The notes beneath the pieces were generated by a model. That model had not been told where the DNA came from and searched no databases. It saw only the letters and a list, made by a program, of their open reading frames with translations. From assembly GCA_024734495.1 (NCBI GenBank), contig JALMQS010000075.1:11501401-11565400 (forward strand): a DNA stretch of 64,000 nt, read 5' to 3'. Shown piece after piece: positions 58,500 through 64,000 of this stretch. Within the stretch, counting starts at the first letter, position 1; each line of letters opens with the position of its first letter. The position numbers and the translations under genes are program-made. This DNA comes from Forficula auricularia. Its lineage: Eukaryota > Arthropoda > Insecta > Dermaptera > Forficulidae.

Positions 58500-59605
58500 T
58501 ATTTATTTATTTATTATTGTTAGACGGACTAAAGTCCTTTTACACTATATATATAATATTATATACAATATTTTTTTTAAATATAAATCCAAGTGGGTAA
58601 TACATATAAAGAATATATAAAGAACACATAATGAATACATAAAACATATTATATACATAAATAAAAGTCTTATTAGCATAAAAAATATAAAAATTATATA
58701 TAAAGAGTATAAAGATTATATATATACTTATGTATACCATATTTATACAATAATTTTTTTTTAAATATAAATCCAAGAATTTACAATTAAGATATAAAGA
58801 ATATATAGAATATATATATACACAGGATATTACACATACATATATATAATATCTTGTGGCTTAAAATAAAATAGTCATATTTATAAGAAATTACTGTATA
58901 TAAAAAAAGATTATTTATCTGGAATCTGAATAAAACCTAGTGTCTAATAAGAAAAAGCATAAAATAAAATATAAGAATTACATATAAAGAATATAAAAAA
59001 TTATAACTAAGTTGTCTATTAATTTAATATAAAAGTCATGTTTATAGGAGATTATACAAAATTGAGATTATTTATAGAGAAACTGCAACTTTCTGATGTT
59101 GTTTATTTTGGTGTTAAGTATGTTTATGTTCTGTTGTTCCAATAGATTGCCATTTCTGTGTAGTCTAATTAAGGGAGAATGATATAAGTAGTTGTTACTT
59201 GCAAAGTTGATATGGAAGAGTTGATGGCTTCTGGTATGTACGGAAAGAACATGAAAGTTGATTCTACTGACCAGGTCAGGGGAACTTATATAATTATTCA
59301 GAATTTTAAACAACAGAAGCAGGTCATTGATATCTCTTCTAGCCTCAAGTGTTGATAGATTTAATTGATTTAAAATAGAACTGTAATTGATTTCATCAAA
59401 TGAAAAGCCAAGTTTGTAGTTTATGTATCTAAGAAATCTCTTTTGTAAAGATTCTAAGGTATTTTTGTGTGTATTATAATGCGGGGACCAGATGGGGGAA
59501 AGTTATTCTAAAACTGATCTAACCATGGAACAATAAAGAGTTTTAACTGTATATATATATTGAATGATTTAGAGTTTCTAATAATGAATCCCAGGCTTCT
59601 AAGTG
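58500..59605 (-). pseudogene. LINE (CR1/Jockey-like) reverse-transcriptase C-terminus and 3' end
   Basis: Minus strand from about 59600: LGFIIRNSKSF, then after a stop and frame change PIWSPHYNTHKNTLESLQKR, RFLRYINYKLGFSFDEINY, and the open frame 59313-59068, ILNNYISSPDLVSRINFHVL with HTRSHQLFHINFASNNYLYH. This is the usual tail of non-LTR reverse transcriptases. The 3' UTR is AT-rich and ends in the hairpin GGACTTTAGTCC and (AAATA)n at 58495-58540. Confidence 0.8.
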
Positions 59606-60310
59606 CACTGGATCATATGGCATTTATATGTGAATTGAATTTTAGCCCAGTATCAAAGATTATTCCATAAATCCGCTTGGTTTCATTAACTGATATTATG
59701 CATATACACATATATATATATATATTTAATGAGTTAGTTCTTGATGATATATATTAACTAATATATATAGTATTTAATATTAAAAGTTACATCACTTGAA
59801 TTAATATTATTATTAAAAAGATAATGTAATAAAATTTGAGAAAATAAATATGAATTGATGATATAATGTACTTGATTTTAGTTTGATAAGAAATAAATAC
59901 TTTTATTTAAAGAAATCAGTAAATATTTTTATAGGGTGTCCCAAAATCGCAATATTAATTTTTTATTTGTTCTCATATGTTTAAAAAGTTAAAAAAATAA
60001 CATTTTTATTAATAAGACTTGATTTGGGAATTTTTTAAATTAATTATATATAACTTTTTGAGGATATATTCTCTATATTCTAATAAGAGCCATTTCTTGA
60101 GAATATATCCTTAAAAAAATAATTTAATAACATGTTTAATTTAGTTTCCCTGGAATCGAATTTGACAAAAATCACCTACATTTGATTCGCGATTGAATCA
60201 AATGTAGGAAACATACGATTAATTGAAGATTTTTGATTTGCTTGATTTTTTGACATTTTTTTGTACTTTATGAAAAAGGCTTCTAGGTGAATTTTCAAAC
60301 TTCAAGAGAA

Positions 60311-60357
60311 CGTATTTTTGTGTGTATTATAATGCGGGGACCAGATGGGGGAAAGAT
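60311..60357 (+). repeat. Isolated 47-bp LINE fragment
   Basis: GTATTTTTGTGTGTATTATA through ACCAGATGGGGGAAAG is the same as 59461-59507 inside the LINE, with no LINE sequence around it. Confidence 0.75.
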
Positions 60358-60439
60358 ATACAATACAATATTCACTCTTTTTTTGAAGGAGAAATAAAAA
60401 TTAATTTGATATCTCAAGTATTTTAGAAGATATAATTAT

Positions 60440-60498
60440 TTTGACGGCCTTTGTTGCGGGCCAAAGATTGAATTCTCAGAGCGGCGGGTCATTCAGCT
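60440..60498 (+). repeat. Helitron-like 3' end
   Basis: GCGGGCCAAAG..GAGCGGCGGGTCATTCAGCTAG followed by T; compare the CTAG/T ends at 22379 and 35318. The 5' end was not found. Confidence 0.4.
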
Positions 60499-60991
60499 AG
60501 TAATATATATTAAGTACAAAACCCTGGAAAAGAAAGTCTGACTCGCAGTTGCCCCGGATTATTTTATAATTAAGTGAAAATATATAAATATTTAAATTGT
60601 AGATTTTCGACAACGAGTATCGCATTTTGGAGGCCCTCTTAATTTAATATGACACTTGTTTAGTCAATATATAAAAATAAATTTATATTTATTGTTTTTT
60701 ATTGGATTATTTATTATTTCATATAATTTTAGAAATAAATTTATAATTTTGATTTGAATTTCCTTTCAATTGACTGACAATAGAGCGTCTCCCCACTTAG
60801 TCTATTTCTAATTCAATTTAATTATCCCCACTACTTTTTCCATCCGCGCTCTTACGGCTAATTTGAACACTAAATCATTATTCGCGTCCATTATAGACAA
60901 AATAATTGTTATAGACGCTTCCAACATTTAATTAAGTGTCATCAATTAAGTTTTTTCTTAATATGTGCTAATTATTTCTTCAGAGAGTAAC

Positions 60992-62892
60992 ATGGTAAGT
61001 AAGTTTTACTTCATTTTTATTAATTATTCATCATTTGAGATTTTATTAAGTTGGAAATTATTTATTTTACGAATTGATAGAAATAATTGTTTGGCGGGAA
61101 AAATTGGCATACTAATATTCTTAATTTTTTATCATTATTTTCATTCAAACTTCAATTCTGATTATATTTCTAATTATTTAGTTTTATTATATATTATTTT
61201 TACTATATATAATTATATATTATATTATATTTAATGTAATTGTTTCCCCTCCCCCTCTCCTTTTCGATTTTTAGCGGTCTTTTCTACCTCCCCTCATTTT
61301 CCCCTTACGAGTCATTTCATTGTCATTGTCATTTGCGAATACTCTAATTAATACTCGTTGCTAAATTATAATAAGGTAACATTAATCTTATTATTGTTAT
61401 AAATAAATAAAAAATATATTCTTATTTTATCCAAACAACGAGTTATTCTTAACTCATTTGTTAAGTAACATATTGGATTGTTGTGTTAGGCCGATGTATA
61501 GACCAGTGTGCCACGCTTAAGATTTTCACTGGCAATCGATAATTGTTGTTAAACAAAAATAATAGGCAAAAATGAGGTTCCTAACAATCAACGACTTTTT
61601 AGACGATTTTATTAATTTGTTTAAAAATTTATTAAATAAATAAATATTAGATCACAAACGAAATTTTCTCTGGAGAGAGACGGACTGGTAGAAACTTTAA
61701 TTGAATGTAATGGAAGGCAGCCCAGAGGTAGTGAGGAAAGAAAAAATGAACACATATAAAATAAGGTGTAATTTATTGGAATCCTTCCTCCTTTCCTTTC
61801 AAACCGACGTTTCGGAGGATTTTCCCCTCCTTCTTCAGGGTTTCAAAGGGTCAATGAATGAAACAAATAAAATGTTTCACATACTGTGGAGAGAAGAAGG
61901 AAACATTTTATTTGTTTCATTCATTGACCCTTTGAAACCCTGAAGAAGGAGGGGAAAATCCTCCGAAACGTCGGTTTGTAAGGAAAGGAGGAAGGATTCC
62001 AATAAATTACACCTTATTTTATATGTGTTAATTTTCTTTCCTCACTGCCTCTGGGCTAGCCTTCCATACATTCAATTAGATCACAAACTTGTACAAAAAA
62101 TATATTTGTAATTGAAATTCGTCTCTTGTGTTATGAATCAAATTTTTTTAAATTTCAAAATTTTAAAACTAGATATTATAACTTAATAATAATAAAAATA
62201 ATATTAATAATAGAACAAATTATTAACTGCAGTGGCCATCCACATGACTTTACCATACACCTGGCCACTCTCTTATATTTAATATTTAATTAAAATAATT
62301 TATAATTATTTACTAAAGAAGCTCCCCCCCATCTCCTTAATTTTGGGCCCATTAGCAATTAATGATATCTCCTTTTAATTATGAGACTATTTTATTAGAA
62401 ATATCACCTTTCTTCGATTTTTGTTTGAAAATATTTTTGTACTCTTTGCAACATGCGATCAGAGAGATTATTCTATATTCTTTGGTCAGGCCCACACACA
62501 CACATACACACAAGGCATTATTCGCGCCATTTGATTATTGAAGCCGACGCCATTACTGACGCCCAACAATTTCAAAGCAATTTTGATTAATTTTCCATTC
62601 GAGTTTTCGATAGTCAAACTTGGAAAAGTTTTATTTTTGAATGTTTATAATTATTTAATCATTTGTATTGAAATTTTATAAAATCAATCGATCAGAAAGA
62701 TGAGAATTCGAAGGTGAGCGCTTCTAAGATATGAATCCAAGCTTATTCCGAAGCTTTGCTTATTTTTTATATCATTATATTAATTTATTTTCTTAATATT
62801 CTATTTTAGTTGAATGTGGTGACTAATCAATCAATTCATCCTTCGACCCTGGATGAAAGTGAATTCCCTGACCAACCCTCACAGCTTCGAAT
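60992..62892 (+). CDS. Possible 5' exons of an unrecognised gene leaving the window
   Basis: Two or three exon-like pieces line up. At 60992-60994 an ATG is followed at once by a near-perfect donor, GTAAGTAAG. At 62810-62892, after a TTCTATTTTAG acceptor, an 83-nt block reads LNVVTNQSIHPSTLDESEFP and then DQPSQLR, ending at the donor GTGAGTT. Joining ATG directly to this block keeps the frame. A third site, ATG at 62701 with donor GTGAGC after CGAAG, would run into a stop if spliced to the same exon, so it could only be an alternative untranslated exon. The sequence is unlike the surrounding repeats, but I do not recognise the protein. A ribozyme-bearing foldback sits in the proposed intron. 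Confidence 0.4.
61801..61843 (-). ncRNA. Putative type I hammerhead ribozyme (left arm)
   Basis: The exact complement of the core at 61935-61977: stem I AAACC/GGTTT, CTGAAGA (61838-61832), extra A, GGAGG/CCTCC stem II, GAAAC, GTC (61808-61806). Confidence 0.6.
61935..61977 (+). ncRNA. Putative type I hammerhead ribozyme (right arm)
   Basis: Stem I AAACC (61935-61939) pairs with GGTTT (61973-61977). CTGAAGA (61940-61946), extra A, stem II GGAGG-GGAAAAT-CCTCC (61948-61964), GAAAC, GTC at 61970-61972. Every core element is in place and both stems have five pairs. Helix III has no loop, so cleavage may need a dimer. Confidence 0.6.
62089..62695. other. Possible promoter or intron region, with an element L end
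   Basis: The left end of element L (ACTTTACCATACACCTGG) at about 62248. A CA microsatellite lies at 62490-62512, followed by a less AT-rich patch (GCCGACGCCATTACTGACGC) that could be a promoter. No TATA box can be singled out. Confidence 0.35.
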
Positions 62893-63119
62893 GTGAGTTC
62901 AATTTTAATTTATCTTTTTAAACTAAGCATTAGATTAAATAATATTTCATTTTTTTCTTTAATGGAAATTCGTCCCTGGATAGGGATCACAATTTTTTTC
63001 TGAAAATAAATAATTATTTTAACAGAAATTATTATTAATGAAAGCTTTTTTCTTTGAAGTCGACGAAGCCTTCTAATCACTGATAAAAAAAAAAAAAAAT
63101 TATCAAAATTGTTCAAACC

Positions 63120-63375
63120 ATTTTTGAGAAATTTTGAAAATATTACATAGGGTTAAAAATTAAAAATCTAGGCCATTTGAGCAAACTCAACCAAATTTTG
63201 TATACATAATCAGTGGGCCCACAGTAATCTAAAAATGGAAAAACTAACCTCCCAAAATGGGTGTAGGGCCAAAAAATGAAAATATAGGCTCTTGTACCAA
63301 ACTCAACCAAATTTTGTATACATAATCAATGGGGCCCCAGGAGTCTAAAAATGCAAAAACTAACCCCCTAAAATT
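63120..63375 (-). repeat. Element L fragment
   Basis: Two reversed repeats of CAAATTTTGTATACATAATC with neighbouring AAAATGCAAAAACTAACC, as in 14400-14500 and 52440-52630. Confidence 0.6.
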
Positions 63376-63378
63376 AAA

Positions 63379-64000
63379 CAAAAATTTCTCCTCGTAAACC
63401 TAACAATGGATTCCAGTATAGTTTTATACGCTGATTTTCATGCAATTTCCCGATTTTTTACAACACTTCAGAGTTTTGAGATATTATCGGTCAAAATGGC
63501 GAAAAAGGCCATTTTGACATATTTACGAGTCCCATTAGATATTAAACAGCAATATTTGAAATCAAAATATTTTGTTGACCTAAGAGAAAACAGCTTCTTC
63601 TTTGATTTTCAAATTACTACTTGTTTTTAACTCAATTAGAACTCGAGTTATACCTAAAAAACTAAAACCATTTGTTTTTATCTATGTTGATTATCCTTTA
63701 TAAATACGTAGTTTTAGTTTTATAGTTATAATTAACTCGAGTTTTAATTGAGTTAAAAACAAGTAGTAATTTGAAAATCAAAGAAGAAGCTGTTTTCTCT
63801 TAGGTCAACAAAATATTTTGATTTCAAATATTGCTGTTTAATATCTAATGGGACTCGAAAATAGGTCAAAATGGCCTTTTACGTCATTTTGACAGATAAT
63901 ATTTCAAAATTCTGACGTGTTGTAAAAAATCGGGAAATTGCATGATAATCAGCGTATAAAACTGGAATCCATTGTTAGGTTTATGAGGAGAAATCTTTGT
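63379..64000. mobile_element. Near-perfect 620-bp foldback at the window edge
   Basis: ACAAAAATTTCTCCTCGTAA at the left and its mirror GAGGAGAAATCTTTGT ending at 64000. The arms exceed 230 bp and mirror around 63690. The 74-codon frame at 63406 lies in one arm and is not supported as a gene. The TSD cannot be seen because the window ends. Confidence 0.75.

Larger units (their letters stand above)
61660..62074. mobile_element. Foldback family G, copy 3, with 14-bp TSD and two complete hammerhead-like cores
   Basis: ATTAGATCACAAAC at 61646-61659 and 62075-62088. A 37-nt head on the left, then the arms TTAATTGAATGTAATGGAAG and complement; the arms are nearly perfect, so this is a recent copy. 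The 80-codon frame at 61701 is an arm artefact. Confidence 0.85.

Noticed and set aside
61701..61943. 80-codon ORF
   Set aside because: It covers both arms of a near-perfect palindrome; coding potential is an artefact of the foldback.
62685..62713. ATG at 62701 as the true start spliced to 62810
   Set aside because: The junction gives an immediate stop (AGT TGA), so it can only be an untranslated alternative exon.

Overview
This window is animal nuclear DNA: very AT-rich, with genes split by GT-AG introns and large amounts of repeats in introns and between genes. The proteins are conserved animal ones, and the Tc1/mariner, hAT, Helitron, LINE and tRNA-SINE content suggests an arthropod. A caligid copepod is my best guess, but that is an impression, not something the sequence proves. 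There are no operons, CRISPR arrays or phage features.

Four protein genes can be assigned exon by exon, and a fifth is suspected. (1) The 3' end of an RCAN/calcipressin gene (+) has exons at 1570-1742 and 4920-5046. (2) A complete 15-exon Cullin-5 gene (-) runs from 34152 down to 13891 (800 codons); its 12-codon first exon lies more than 3 kb upstream of exon 2. (3) A 5-exon prefoldin subunit 3/VBP1 gene (+) spans 40949-46518. (4) A 3-exon MYCBP gene (-) spans 52003-47207, tail to tail with VBP1. (5) At the right edge, an ATG-ending exon (60994) and a coding-looking exon (62810-62892) suggest the start of an unrecognised + strand gene.

Nearly everything else is mobile DNA, often nested. TTAA-flanked elements occur as three families. 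There are Tc1 and deleted mariner copies, hAT elements and 8-bp-TSD MITEs, and Harbinger-like foldbacks with TAA duplications, one of them inserted inside another MITE. Helitron ends, LINE 3' fragments, two tRNA-SINEs with poly(A) and 11-14 bp TSDs, a tRNA-like gene and a 5S-like relic are also present.

The most interesting signal is a set of foldback insertions with unrelated arms that share one small core: CTGANGA, one extra base, a variable hairpin that begins with G and ends with C, then GAAAC and GTH. This is the layout of a type I hammerhead ribozyme. The stem II sequence differs completely between families (GGGT/ACCC, GGA/TCC, GTC/GAC, GGCC/GGCC, GACAT/ATGTC, GTCAAC/GTTGAC, GGAGG/CCTCC) yet stays paired. 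Several insertions have 10-14 bp target-site duplications, and two have an empty site elsewhere in the window. They look like retrotransposed, ribozyme-bearing palindromes, in the manner of Penelope-like elements or retrozymes.
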